64,000 bases of DNA from a virus. The first letter of the stretch is position 1. Every line of letters begins with the position of its first letter. This document shows, piece after piece, positions 30,191-40,694 of the stretch. The stretch covers positions 1 to 64,000 of the IMG/VR virus record IMGVR_UViG_3300008116_000067, one strand, 5' to 3'. The translations under genes were made by a program, and so were the position numbers. Under the pieces are notes generated by a model. The model searched no databases, had not been told where the DNA came from, and saw nothing but the letters and a program-made list of their open reading frames with translations.

Positions 30191-31762
30191 ATGGCTGTTA
30201 TAGAAACTAAAAATTCTACGATATATTTACCAAGTTTTGGTTCAAATTACACTACTGATATTAGTGTAATTTTATTTTTCCCAACCGATGATGTTACAAA
30301 AACTGCATATACATCAATGATAACTTCTAGTGTTACAGATTGGTTTAATAAATATGTTATAGTTATTTTCAATGGTTTTAAGAAGTTATCATTTACTGGT
30401 AATTTTTGGACATCAATACAATCAGAATTTGTTGATGTTATAACTAAAAATAATTTAGTTGTTAATGATATAAGTCTATGTTTTTTTGTTAATTCATCAT
30501 CTGATTCATCATTGGTTCAGGAGAATATGAGTAAAGATGTACTTTCTAGTAAAGTTTCCAATTTCACAAATTTAATGTTAATCGATCCTTACCCGGAAGG
30601 TAAAATAGTTCAAAATATAAAAGATTTATCAACAAAAGGAACTAAAACTTATCTAATTTATAATACTCTAAATTGGAATGCGAAATTTAGTTTAAAATTT
30701 ACAAATTTATCATCTCTTGTTAGTTCATATAGTTTTAATCCAACTCCTATTAATACTAAGGATGTTAATAAAGATAGAAATAAAATAGTTGGTAAATTTT
30801 TCACCAAGTGGAAAAGTGTAATTGAATCAACGTTAATTACCCCAACATTAAAACCAGATCCAATAACAGAGAATAAGGGAAACAAAGAGTTTACTGAAAA
30901 TAAAACTCCTGAGAAAACACCTGAAACAAACTCAGATATAGAAAATCCGGTGAGTAAAGATACTGGTGGTAAGTTAAAAATGACATTTAATGGTATTGAT
31001 AATTCAACAGTTAATACATTTAGTATAAGTAATTCATTGGAGTTTCAAATTTTAATAGATCAAACTGTTGATAGTCAAAATACTGATGATTTTAGTGATG
31101 GTTTAGATGATGAGTATACCGAAACCGGATTTGAAGGGTTGGAAGAAGCTGGTATTATACTTACTCCTTTGGAAAAAGATCTTCAATTATCGGTTGCTGC
31201 TAGTCAAGAAGATGCTAGTACTGGGTTAACACCACCTGGAACACCTGCTAATATAAAACCGGTTAGTAATTTTGACGCTTTATTAAAATTAGCTGGTGAT
31301 TGTGCTAGAGAGTTAGGTAAAAATCCAAGAGTTAAATATGAGAATTTGAAAAAGGGTTATATTAAAGGTGTGCATGGACTTTGTCCTCAGGGAACTCAAG
31401 CTGTTATTTATGCGATGACTGGTGTTAAAAAGTTGGGACAACAATCAGGTAACGCTGATTATTTCTCATTTAAATATAACAAATCGTCTTTCCCATCATC
31501 TCATTACAATCCTAAAATTAAAGTTGGTAAAGATTATTGGAAAGATAAGTCTAAGTGGCAAGTTGGTGATGTTATTGCGGTTGGTTATACTGGAGGTAAA
31601 CCGTATGGTCACATTCAAGTTTGGACAGGATATAATTGGATGAGTGATTTTAAACAAAATGCTTTACAATCAAGTCACGTTGATTGGGACACACCAGCTC
31701 TTTGGAGATTAAATGAAAATGGTATTAAAGCTGTTAGTAAACAAATGGGGCAAATATCATAG
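30191..31762 (+). CDS. Tail-associated NlpC/P60- or CHAP-like cell-wall peptidase
   Basis: 523 residues. An unassigned N-terminal domain (about 1-220) and a low-complexity linker are followed by a cysteine peptidase domain (about 355-520): catalytic Cys in GLCPQGTQAVIYAM, His in GKPYGHIQVWTG, and GDVIAVGY before it. It should cut peptidoglycan peptides during DNA entry. The linker holds EYTETGFEGLEEAG, nearly the same as a linker in the GH19-bearing hub protein at 37877. Confidence 0.8.
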   Translation: MAVIETKNSTIYLPSFGSNYTTDISVILFFPTDDVTKTAYTSMITSSVTDWFNKYVIVIFNGFKKLSFTGNFWTSIQSEFVDVITKNNLVVNDISLCFFVNSSSDSSLVQENMSKDVLSSKVSNFTNLMLIDPYPEGKIVQNIKDLSTKGTKTYLIYNTLNWNAKFSLKFTNLSSLVSSYSFNPTPINTKDVNKDRNKIVGKFFTKWKSVIESTLITPTLKPDPITENKGNKEFTENKTPEKTPETNSDIENPVSKDTGGKLKMTFNGIDNSTVNTFSISNSLEFQILIDQTVDSQNTDDFSDGLDDEYTETGFEGLEEAGIILTPLEKDLQLSVAASQEDASTGLTPPGTPANIKPVSNFDALLKLAGDCARELGKNPRVKYENLKKGYIKGVHGLCPQGTQAVIYAMTGVKKLGQQSGNADYFSFKYNKSSFPSSHYNPKIKVGKDYWKDKSKWQVGDVIAVGYTGGKPYGHIQVWTGYNWMSDFKQNALQSSHVDWDTPALWRLNENGIKAVSKQMGQIS

Positions 31763-33463
31763 TTAATAAAAACATGTTAATATATTATCCCAAGCAACTT
31801 CATTTTCAAGAGTTTTTCCTTTCTTAGCTCCACTATCCATTACTAATTTTCTACCACCATTTGAATAGATACCATTACAAATAGTAATCTTTGTAAAGTT
31901 ATCAACAACTTTAAATTCGCCATTACTTCTAAATATAACCGAATATGGATATCCATCATCTATTGTTAAAGATATTTTCTTAGGTGAGAAAGATGCTTTA
32001 TAGAAAATTTCACCATCGATATTTATACTAGCTCCATAAGGATTTAATCTAGCATGAACTAATTTTAATTCAGTATTTGTTATTCCTTTTAACGATCTTA
32101 TATAATCAGAACCTGGTAGAGTTTTAGTTGATATAGAATCCCAAGCCTTTTGTGTTGAATCATCCCAAGCTCCTAATAATGTTGTTTTTAGTTTATTTTT
32201 ATTTGCCCAAATTTGGAAAGCTATAATATCTAATGTAGTTTCGAAGAATGTTGGTTTATTTGTATTAGAGGCTGTCACACCATTTGTTGTTGTTTGATTT
32301 TGAATTTGGCTTGGTGCTTGTTGTGTATTATCCTCAGCTATAGTAGATTTACCTTCTATATTATTATTTTGATTAGTTGGTATACTTTGTGAAGCTGATT
32401 GTGGGTTAGCATTTATAACTGTTTTTTCTACTGGTGGTGCTATTTTATTAGCTTCTACATTTTTAAATGCTTGGTCCCAATCATTTTTAGTTACTAAGGT
32501 ATAGCTAAATTTATTACCATTCATATTAACATGTTTCTCACAAAGACCAAAAAATTCATTTAAATCTTCTTCACTTGCAAAACATTGAGAGCCATCTTCC
32601 GACCAATCTCCTATTTTCTTACCACCTGGATATCCTAAATGTATACCAATACCAAAGTCTTTTGTACCATTATCATTTGTATCAGCTGGAAATGTTAAAT
32701 TACTTGGTATAAATTCAGGTTTATCAAACTCTTTATCATACCAAACTAATTGTTTGGAATCTGTATGAGTTAGTAAGGCCGGTGCTCCACTCCACTTTGA
32801 TAAAACGTAAACATCTATATATTGAGATGGTACTAAAATTTGAATTGCTTTAGTTTTAGGTTTTTGTACAACTTCTGTATTTTGTGGTCTTGATGTTTCT
32901 GATAAATTTTGACTTTTAGTAGTTAGATTATTATCTAAACTAGTCTTAACATCTTTTCCTATACTACCTAGTAAATTACTAGCTTGACCTTGAAGATTTC
33001 CTAATACGTTACCAGCTTGACCTTGAAGATTTCCTAATACGTTACCAGCTTGACCTAATAAATTACTATTTAGTAGTTTTGGTATGTCATTTATCTTCTC
33101 CATATTCAATCCACTTGCCTTAACTTTTGAATATGCTTGATCAAATGATGTTATATTAATTCCTGTGTTTTGTAGTTTATTTAATCCAGTTTGAACCAAT
33201 TTTAGGTCTATTGAGTTGGAGACTATTTTATTTGCATCAATATCTTTAACCTTTTCTAAATCCATAACGGAAGTAATATCAGCTCCTAAAGATTTTAGCT
33301 TACTTAAATTATCTAAAAGTTTTAATGGGTTTATTCCATTATCACTTAAAGACTTATAATCTTTAAAAAAGTTGCCTACATCAATACCTGATGTGTTAAG
33401 TGCATTTAGTTCAGTTGAACTAAATAGTGATGGAAGAAGGCTAGTAATATCTATAATACCCAT
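31763..33463 (-). CDS. Tail/spike-associated protein with GQAGNVLGNLQ repeats
   Basis: 566 residues. The N-terminal about 130 are helical repeats around KLKSLGADIT and NTGINITSF; then three near-identical units with core GQAGNVLGNLQ (about 133-165). A folded region (about 200-330, IQILVPSQYIDVYVLSKW..LGYPGGKKIGDW) resembles a peptidase or wall-binding domain. The N-terminus is related to the C-terminus of the gp5-like gene that ends 4 nt upstream, so they likely assemble together. Confidence 0.62.
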   Translation of the reverse strand: MGIIDITSLLPSLFSSTELNALNTSGIDVGNFFKDYKSLSDNGINPLKLLDNLSKLKSLGADITSVMDLEKVKDIDANKIVSNSIDLKLVQTGLNKLQNTGINITSFDQAYSKVKASGLNMEKINDIPKLLNSNLLGQAGNVLGNLQGQAGNVLGNLQGQASNLLGSIGKDVKTSLDNNLTTKSQNLSETSRPQNTEVVQKPKTKAIQILVPSQYIDVYVLSKWSGAPALLTHTDSKQLVWYDKEFDKPEFIPSNLTFPADTNDNGTKDFGIGIHLGYPGGKKIGDWSEDGSQCFASEEDLNEFFGLCEKHVNMNGNKFSYTLVTKNDWDQAFKNVEANKIAPPVEKTVINANPQSASQSIPTNQNNNIEGKSTIAEDNTQQAPSQIQNQTTTNGVTASNTNKPTFFETTLDIIAFQIWANKNKLKTTLLGAWDDSTQKAWDSISTKTLPGSDYIRSLKGITNTELKLVHARLNPYGASINIDGEIFYKASFSPKKISLTIDDGYPYSVIFRSNGEFKVVDNFTKITICNGIYSNGGRKLVMDSGAKKGKTLENEVAWDNILTCFY

Positions 33464-33467
33464 TTAA

Positions 33468-35381
33468 TTATAATAATTTTTTAATGTCTATACCATTTTT
33501 TGATAAGTTATTAATGTCAGATTTTAATTTAGTTATACTTAACTTGTTAGAAGCTATTTTTGTATAGTCTTCTGATGTTAACTTACTTAAATCGCTAAGT
33601 TTGTCTGATTCAATTCCTAATGATTTTAATTTGCTTATATCTTTTTCTACTTTATCAACATCCACTCCTTTTGAAGTTAAATCAGTTAATTTTGTCTTTG
33701 ATATATTTGATGATAAAATATTTTTAAATTCACCAGTTTTTCCTTGAGTACTTCCAATTAAATTACCAGCTTGATTTTGAAGATTATTGATTAAACTACC
33801 AGACTGACCTTGATTTAGTAAACTATTTACTTTTTGATTAATGTTGGAACTCAAACTGCTCAAGTTACCAATGAGTGCGTTACTAGTGAAATTCTCAACA
33901 ACACCATCTCTTAATTTAACATTATTTAGAATATTTTTTGATAAACTGTTAATAGATTCCATATCGACTGGAACTCCTTTACTTATAGCATTCTGTATTA
34001 ATATGTCTTTTATAGAACCTTCAATTTCAGCCTGTTTCTCAACTGGTAAGTTATTAACATATTTTTTACCACTATCTTTTAAGCTACTTAATACTGCATT
34101 TGTGGCAATGTCTTTATTTAAAGATGTTATTGGTACACCATCAATTACCGGTCCTCGTAATACGTCCTTAAATGTAACTCTCTCACCTATTTTATTAGAC
34201 CAATAAATTTTATCTAATGTGGATAAATCAGTTTGTTTATTTATCCAAGCTTCTGACATAGTAAATTCTACACCAGGCATTGTTGAGAAAATATAGTTTT
34301 TAACTCGCCAGATATCTTTGTCATCTTTATAAAGAACATATATTTTATCAACAAACTCATCTGTATATTTATCACCTGTTGCCAAACATTGATTTCTTAC
34401 ACCAATTATATTAAGTTCGTACGGTTTATCATATAACTTATAATTCTTCATTTTAATCAACTCTAACAATACATTAACGTCTGGGTGAACATCTGGAACA
34501 TCTGGTGCTAAATCGGCTGGTATAGGTGGTTTCTCAGCGTCTATCGGTGGCTTTTTAAATGTTGAAGATGAAGAACCATCTAATGGTACATATTTAACAG
34601 TTTCTTCGGTTGTTAAATTATTTTCTTCAACGGTGGATTTCCATTTATCGCCCTTTTGTCCATCACTTACACCTTCTGTTCTCTCTTGCATTTTAACACT
34701 ATCATTGTCAACAATATAAACATTTTTAGACAAAAGTTTTGGATCTTTTTGTGTAAAATATAATTGTATATGTGAAAGTAGTGCTGGAGTTGCTATTACA
34801 GGAGCAGCTAAATTTCCTAAAAAAGGACCACCTTGGGAACCCATTAATATTTGTAAAAAAGTATCAAACCAGTTTGTGAAATTATCACCTAAAATTGCTC
34901 TTTGTCCTGAGTTTGGAGAACCTAAATTAATTTTACCAAAATTATCTTTTAGATTAACATCAATCGTTTTTTCTTTAATGTTTAGATTATTGAATTTGTG
35001 ATCTATTTTAACTCCCTCTGATTCATTTACATATATTTGAGTTTTATGATCAAAGATCAAAGCTTTCATTGAAAGATAATCTTCGTTATTTAATTGTTGT
35101 AGTTTATTTTCTAAGTTTTGATTGTAGTGATCTGATGAAATATATTCTGGGTTGTTTAAGTTACCATTTTCAAAAACAATAGTTACTACTTTACCTTTAT
35201 CTGGTATATTAAATTGATTTCCATTTAAATCTTTCCAAGGAGATGCCCATGGTAAATCTTCTACTTTGAAGTTATCATAAACATCAAGAACTCTTATTTG
35301 ACATCTACCAATTTTCTTAGGATCATCATTATTTTCAACTACACCAACGTATGTTTTCTTAGGATCGACAGTTTTAGACAT
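33468..35381 (-). CDS. gp5/VgrG-like OB-fold baseplate spike protein
   Basis: 637 residues. The N-terminal OB-fold is clear: YVGVVENNDDPKKIGRCQIRV, LPWASPWKD and IPDKGKVVTIVFENG, as in T4 gp5 and gpV/VgrG spike proteins that form the central membrane-piercing needle. Residues about 130-180 continue toward a gp5C-like beta-helix. The C-terminal third is helical repeats (LKSLGIESDKLSDLSKLTS) shared with the following protein. There is no lysozyme domain as in T4 gp5; wall cleavage sits on other tail proteins. TATATA lies 4 nt before the ATG. Confidence 0.85.
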   Translation of the reverse strand: MSKTVDPKKTYVGVVENNDDPKKIGRCQIRVLDVYDNFKVEDLPWASPWKDLNGNQFNIPDKGKVVTIVFENGNLNNPEYISSDHYNQNLENKLQQLNNEDYLSMKALIFDHKTQIYVNESEGVKIDHKFNNLNIKEKTIDVNLKDNFGKINLGSPNSGQRAILGDNFTNWFDTFLQILMGSQGGPFLGNLAAPVIATPALLSHIQLYFTQKDPKLLSKNVYIVDNDSVKMQERTEGVSDGQKGDKWKSTVEENNLTTEETVKYVPLDGSSSSTFKKPPIDAEKPPIPADLAPDVPDVHPDVNVLLELIKMKNYKLYDKPYELNIIGVRNQCLATGDKYTDEFVDKIYVLYKDDKDIWRVKNYIFSTMPGVEFTMSEAWINKQTDLSTLDKIYWSNKIGERVTFKDVLRGPVIDGVPITSLNKDIATNAVLSSLKDSGKKYVNNLPVEKQAEIEGSIKDILIQNAISKGVPVDMESINSLSKNILNNVKLRDGVVENFTSNALIGNLSSLSSNINQKVNSLLNQGQSGSLINNLQNQAGNLIGSTQGKTGEFKNILSSNISKTKLTDLTSKGVDVDKVEKDISKLKSLGIESDKLSDLSKLTSEDYTKIASNKLSITKLKSDINNLSKNGIDIKKLL

Positions 35382-35385
35382 GATT

Positions 35386-35397
35386 TATATATTATAT
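35386..35397 (-). promoter_or_regulatory. Late-type promoter AATATATA
   Basis: TATATA 4 nt before the ATG of the spike gene. Confidence 0.6.
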
Positions 35398-35412
35398 AAT
35401 CATGTTTCTATC

Positions 35413-37845
35413 CTATTTTTTACCAAATTTTTCGTTGTTACTTGGGTATGACCATTTAGTATTTGACTTAACAATGTCTTCTATTTTTTGAACATTTTGA
35501 ATAATTGGTGCTGGATATTTTTGGTGATCTCCTTTATTGCTTATACCAAATCCGATTTTTGAGAAGTCTTTTTCACCAATAGGTTTCCAAATTAACCCAT
35601 TATGTTCACTTGGATTTGATTTTGTTTTTATAATATTTTCTAATGTTCCATAGACTTTGTTTTTCTCATTTGAGTTACCAAATTTAATTAAATTAATATC
35701 AGAGAACTTAGATTTCTCATCATAAATTGTATTGGTTGACTTTCCAAAATTTTGTGGCTTTAACTTATTAAGCTCACTGTAATTTGTTTGAAATGGATCG
35801 GTTGTTCCCATTAAACCAGCTATATCTTCTGTTAAGAAATTATTTAACTCTTTTCTAACATCAAACCAAGGACCAAAAGAGTTTGGTGTGTATGGTTTTG
35901 GATAAACATTTTTTGGACCACTTTCTAAACCACCTAATCCAGTTGATAGTTTTATTTTATTTATTGTATTTTCTAATAATTTAGTTCTGATTTTAATTTG
36001 ATTATTGATTTCACCAACTACAAAGTTTTTTGCTGAATTTAAAATTCCAACTGCAACCTTTTTTGAATTTGCCTTAAAGATGTCCAACTCTGTCATATTT
36101 TCTTTCTTAGTTGATTTTGCACCAGCAAATCCTTCATCATCACCCAATTGATCTGTTGATGTTGGTTTATTAATTTTTGATATATCTTTTAAACCCTTTG
36201 TGTCACCAATACCTGCTGAGTTTCCACTTACACTATTACCTCCCGTAGCTGGACCAAAATTAGATTCATCTTCTTTATCACCAGGTACTATATCAATTTT
36301 ATCTAATACGATTGCTGTAGTAACACCGTTGTGTCTTATTGTATTTGTACCAACAGTATAAAATCTTGGATTAGAAGTATCCGCTATTTTACCAGTTGTT
36401 CCACCTTCTTCGCTTTTTTGAGTACTTCTTTCTTCTCTAGCACCTTTATTACCAATTTTCCAAATAGCACCGTTATTATAACCAACATACTGACCAAAAA
36501 ATTCCGCATCTGGTACCCATCTTTCGTATTTGGTTGTTGAATATTTGAAATTCATAACAACATCAAGTGCTGGACCACCGTCACCATATGCTTTTATATT
36601 CGATAGGTCTATATCTTTCTCGTGTGACATTGAATTAAAAAACAATTGACATTCTCTTAAAGAATAAATATATCTGGATACGTTATCTTTTATTATTTCT
36701 AAAGATTCTTTTGATGGATTAGATTGAATTACTTTTCTAACTCTATTAAAATTTCTAACCTCACAAACAACTATTTCACAGTTAAATCTTAATAGATTTT
36801 CTGGTACTATATTTTTACCATTTGGTCTTGACCAATATAATAATTTGTATAAGTGTGCTAAAGTAGCTAAAGTACCAGAAACATCTTCTGTAAATGATAG
36901 TGTTAATTTATCAGTTCCATAATTCACAAATGATGATTTTGAATCAGGTGAACCATCATTTCTTTCTATTAGAAAGTCTAATCCAGCTACTTTTTGTAAG
37001 TAGTGTGATAGATAAGCTTTTTTACCTGGTCTAAATTCACCTTTTTGTGTTTGTGATTGTGCATATCCATTATTAGCTTTTGATTGTAATTCAGATGCTG
37101 GAGCGTCAGGTGAAAAGTAGATACTACCTTTGGTTTTAAAAATTTTCTCAAATTGTTTTTTAAAGTCATATAAAACAATTCTTCTTGATTGTACTTCACT
37201 TATAACACTGTAAGACCTTATAAAATCTTCAATAGAACCATTTAATAATGGAGAACTGATTGCATCAATTATTATTTCAAATCCATACATCACCGGGTCT
37301 TCATTTTCGTATGGTGTATTTTTAAAAGTTTTTAATCTATAATCAGTATCATTACTACCATCCCAAGCTTCTCTATCATTTTTCGCGGTTTTAATTGGTG
37401 TTCTACCATTAATTGCAAATCCGTGTCTAAAGTAGTCTTGTGATGAATCATTAAAAATTAAATATCTATCTCTAGTTGATTTATCACTTAAAAAAGATTT
37501 ACTTTCTCTAAATTTATCTTCTGTTTCAATAAATTTTCTATTTTTAAAATTAACACTATCTATATGAGAATCTAATAAAATTCCATACCAACCATTTGGT
37601 ACAGCTGGTGGAAAAGCTGGTTGTACACTTGAAAGAACGGATCGATTAAAACTGGAGTTTGGTGTAAAACCTGGTTTTTGTCTTACATTATTATCGTCAA
37701 CTATACCAATTAAACTAACAGGTGCTGTTGTACTTGTCCCATCTGTTCTTTTGATACCATCGGATAAAGAGCTGAACTCTTGTTGAAGAGATGTATCTTC
37801 AATCTTATCTTTTGTTAGAATATTTTTAAAAAATTTACCAGGCAT
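35413..37845 (-). CDS. Large baseplate/tail structural protein (810 aa)
   Basis: Starts MPGKFFKNILTKDKI. The region YGFEIIIDAISSPLLNGSIEDF near residue 185 is typical of baseplate or tail-tube assembly proteins of large myophages, but I cannot assign a T4 counterpart. The middle holds Gly/Ser/Asp-rich linkers. It sits between the gp5-like and gp27-like genes and should be part of the hub or tube junction. TATATA is 4 nt before the ATG. Confidence 0.65.
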   Translation of the reverse strand: MPGKFFKNILTKDKIEDTSLQQEFSSLSDGIKRTDGTSTTAPVSLIGIVDDNNVRQKPGFTPNSSFNRSVLSSVQPAFPPAVPNGWYGILLDSHIDSVNFKNRKFIETEDKFRESKSFLSDKSTRDRYLIFNDSSQDYFRHGFAINGRTPIKTAKNDREAWDGSNDTDYRLKTFKNTPYENEDPVMYGFEIIIDAISSPLLNGSIEDFIRSYSVISEVQSRRIVLYDFKKQFEKIFKTKGSIYFSPDAPASELQSKANNGYAQSQTQKGEFRPGKKAYLSHYLQKVAGLDFLIERNDGSPDSKSSFVNYGTDKLTLSFTEDVSGTLATLAHLYKLLYWSRPNGKNIVPENLLRFNCEIVVCEVRNFNRVRKVIQSNPSKESLEIIKDNVSRYIYSLRECQLFFNSMSHEKDIDLSNIKAYGDGGPALDVVMNFKYSTTKYERWVPDAEFFGQYVGYNNGAIWKIGNKGAREERSTQKSEEGGTTGKIADTSNPRFYTVGTNTIRHNGVTTAIVLDKIDIVPGDKEDESNFGPATGGNSVSGNSAGIGDTKGLKDISKINKPTSTDQLGDDEGFAGAKSTKKENMTELDIFKANSKKVAVGILNSAKNFVVGEINNQIKIRTKLLENTINKIKLSTGLGGLESGPKNVYPKPYTPNSFGPWFDVRKELNNFLTEDIAGLMGTTDPFQTNYSELNKLKPQNFGKSTNTIYDEKSKFSDINLIKFGNSNEKNKVYGTLENIIKTKSNPSEHNGLIWKPIGEKDFSKIGFGISNKGDHQKYPAPIIQNVQKIEDIVKSNTKWSYPSNNEKFGKK

Positions 37846-37849
37846 AATT

Positions 37850-37861
37850 TATATATTAAAT
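37850..37861 (-). promoter_or_regulatory. Late-type promoter TTTAATATATA
   Basis: TATATA 4 nt before the ATG of the 810-residue structural gene. Confidence 0.6.
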
Positions 37862-37876
37862 ATTTAACTTCTTTTA

Positions 37877-40645
37877 TTATGCTGATTTTGATATTTTATC
37901 AAAAGCTTCTAACCATGCTTTATATGATCCATTCACTTCATTAATTCCTTTTGTACCACCATTTACGGACTTTCTAGCTGCGGTTAAATCACCACTAATA
38001 ACCTTACTAAATGTTCTAGCTTTCATAAACTCTATAGCTATTTTATATGAGTTTTGTGGATCAAGAGCTAAGTCACCATTACCAGCCAAATTAACTCCTA
38101 TTCTTTTACCATATTTTTCATAATTGGCTTTACCAGTTAATTGTATCAGTCCTCTACCAAAATAAGGAAATCCTTTAGAGTCGGTACCTAAATTATAATA
38201 GTTCTTTTTACCACCTTTGGTTGATCTATAATAGTTTAATGCTGATGAACAAGGACCATTTGATCCATATGGAACGCCGGCTCCGGTACATGCATAATCA
38301 GCTTCCCATCTTTGTAATGAATATCCAGATTCAGCAAATGCTGTTCCTAATAAATAGGCCGCTTTTCTAACGTCATCAATAGAAGCGTCATTTTTAATAA
38401 AGTAAAGAACTTTTTTCAAAGAATCTTTAAATTTGGAATTTGGCTTATAATTTTTTGATACTAAACTAATCAATTTATCTATATTAAATGATTTCCATTT
38501 TCCACCAACATAGTTAGGACTATTAAAATCTATATTTAGATCATCAACTCTAGCAGTTGATTCTAGTGTTGGTGTTGAATCTGGTAATGATAATATTTGT
38601 ATATCCTGAAGAGCTTCTAATTGAATGGCTAATTCTTCTGATCCTTCAAATCCTTCTTCTACATATTCCGAAAGATCATCTTCATAATTATTTACATTTT
38701 CATATATTTCTCCACTACCAATTATTACAACTTCGCCTAAAATGTTATTATTCATAAAACCAGTTTTCTCAATATTAAATAAATAATCAGCATCAACTGT
38801 TTTTGAGATATATGTTCCATCTGATTGTTTCTCTATTATACTTAGTTTGGCGGTAACTTCAATACCATTTTCTAAAACATTTGTTATAGTAGCAAAATAT
38901 CTAACACCATTACTATCCTCTATTGTATAAACATCACCAACATTAAACGTGCTATTTAATTTTGGTGGTGGAGTTAATAAAGTAAATAAGTTATTTATAG
39001 TATCCGTTGGATTTGTATTTTCTGGATTTTTAACATCGGCTGGAGTTTTTTCTGCTGGTGGTGGACCTTCATTTATTTCTTTTGGATTTTTACCTAATTC
39101 TTTTCTAACCAATCTAAGTTCTTGTTTTAAAGATCTACCATCCCAATTGAAATTCATTTCAGATATAATATAATCTCCGGTTTTTCTCCATTGAATCATT
39201 TCTGGATCACTTGGTGATGGAACCGGATTAACTATTGTTACATTAACTTTTTGATATAAATATATTGAGTAGTTTGGATTTGGTAAATCAACTGTTAATA
39301 CAACTTTATTTAACTCATCTAAATTTATTTTATTTTGAGTTATCGCATAATTATAATTTTTATGTACATTATCAGTATCTATCTTACCACTATATGTAGT
39401 TGATATATTATTTTGAAAAGATTCTTTGTCACCTTTAGCACCTTTTAATACCATACTTGTAGACTCATCTGATGTTGTTGAATCTACATCAAAAACTAAA
39501 AATTCTTTTTTAGTTTTGTCATAATATTTAGTTTTAGTTTTATATCCTCTTTCCAAAGAAATTGATGTTGAATTATTTTCAAAATTCTTTTCTTCAATAA
39601 AAGAAGCACTTGTGTTTAAACTCTTATCTGAATTTAATTTTAAAGCTTGTATTTTATCGACATCTTTTATATCACCATTATCAAAAGATGATGTATCAAT
39701 ATATTTATCTTCTTTATTATTTCTTTTTAGTTCTTTCTCTACGTCAACATAGTTAAAACAATAGTAATAGTCTATAAATCCAACCATAAATGATTTATCT
39801 GAAATGTAAGAGTGTTTTATTATTTTATCTATAAATTGATATTGTTTATCTCCAACATTTCGCCAAATCATTTTATCATCGGTGTTAGTTATATTAGAGT
39901 TGAATCCTAATTTTAACTCTTTAGCAATTTCTCTAAGAACTTCATATGAAGTTCCTGTGTAAGGTTGATACTTTATTCTATATAACTCTGATATATCTAG
40001 TGTTCCATATATCGAGTATTGTCCTTTTGAAATGGCAATAAAGTCTTCGATTTTAAATTTTAAATGTATTGATTTTATATTTGGTGATCTTGAATTTAAA
40101 AAAAACTCAAATTTAGTATCATCTTGTGGCATACCAATATTTTTAATAATCCCGTTTGTATCATTAAATATGAATTCTATTACTGGTATTATTCCATTAT
40201 GACCTAGTCTTAAAAATGATATATCTCTATCATTTATTGGAGATCCCATATAATTAATAAATGGAGTTAAACCTATTTGAGAAGCAACTTTTTTATCATC
40301 ATTTAAATTTTGTGTATTTGGAAGTTCCATTGGTGGTAAGTCAACTTTTGGTTGATCTACTTGTGTTATTATAGGTTTTGGCTTTTCTTCAGGTTTTTTG
40401 TCTTCCTCTTCAGGTTTTGTCTTTGGTTGTTCTAACTCAATTGTTTCTGGTAGAACTTTTACAGCAAATTCACTAAACTCTACAAATGTAGAAGTAGTAG
40501 TTACTGATATAACATAATCACCTGGTTGATCAAATTTTAAATTCTTAAATGATACAGAATCATCTACTATGTCAAGTTCAGTTTCACCTATTAAAGCACC
40601 AGGACCACTTTTAACCTTTAAAATTACTTTACCAGTTATAGCCAT
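37877..40645 (-). CDS. gp27-like baseplate hub fused to GH19 lysozyme/chitinase
   Basis: 922 residues with an N-terminal Ig-like domain (1-90), a Pro/Glu/Lys linker, a hub domain (about 130-520) with the tail-hub phrases GTSYEVLREIAKELKLGF and DKIIKHSYISDKSFMVGFID, a linker with EYVEEGFEGSEE, and a C-terminal GH19 domain (about 730-920): AFAESGY with the catalytic Glu, FGRGLIQLTGKANYEKYG and AIEFMKAR. It couples the baseplate hub to a glycosidase that cuts the wall during infection. Two gene functions are fused. Confidence 0.86.
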   Translation of the reverse strand: MAITGKVILKVKSGPGALIGETELDIVDDSVSFKNLKFDQPGDYVISVTTTSTFVEFSEFAVKVLPETIELEQPKTKPEEEDKKPEEKPKPIITQVDQPKVDLPPMELPNTQNLNDDKKVASQIGLTPFINYMGSPINDRDISFLRLGHNGIIPVIEFIFNDTNGIIKNIGMPQDDTKFEFFLNSRSPNIKSIHLKFKIEDFIAISKGQYSIYGTLDISELYRIKYQPYTGTSYEVLREIAKELKLGFNSNITNTDDKMIWRNVGDKQYQFIDKIIKHSYISDKSFMVGFIDYYYCFNYVDVEKELKRNNKEDKYIDTSSFDNGDIKDVDKIQALKLNSDKSLNTSASFIEEKNFENNSTSISLERGYKTKTKYYDKTKKEFLVFDVDSTTSDESTSMVLKGAKGDKESFQNNISTTYSGKIDTDNVHKNYNYAITQNKINLDELNKVVLTVDLPNPNYSIYLYQKVNVTIVNPVPSPSDPEMIQWRKTGDYIISEMNFNWDGRSLKQELRLVRKELGKNPKEINEGPPPAEKTPADVKNPENTNPTDTINNLFTLLTPPPKLNSTFNVGDVYTIEDSNGVRYFATITNVLENGIEVTAKLSIIEKQSDGTYISKTVDADYLFNIEKTGFMNNNILGEVVIIGSGEIYENVNNYEDDLSEYVEEGFEGSEELAIQLEALQDIQILSLPDSTPTLESTARVDDLNIDFNSPNYVGGKWKSFNIDKLISLVSKNYKPNSKFKDSLKKVLYFIKNDASIDDVRKAAYLLGTAFAESGYSLQRWEADYACTGAGVPYGSNGPCSSALNYYRSTKGGKKNYYNLGTDSKGFPYFGRGLIQLTGKANYEKYGKRIGVNLAGNGDLALDPQNSYKIAIEFMKARTFSKVISGDLTAARKSVNGGTKGINEVNGSYKAWLEAFDKISKSA

Positions 40646-40694
40646 AATTTTATTTTTAATTTAATATTTTATATATTAAATCCTTTCTATCTGG

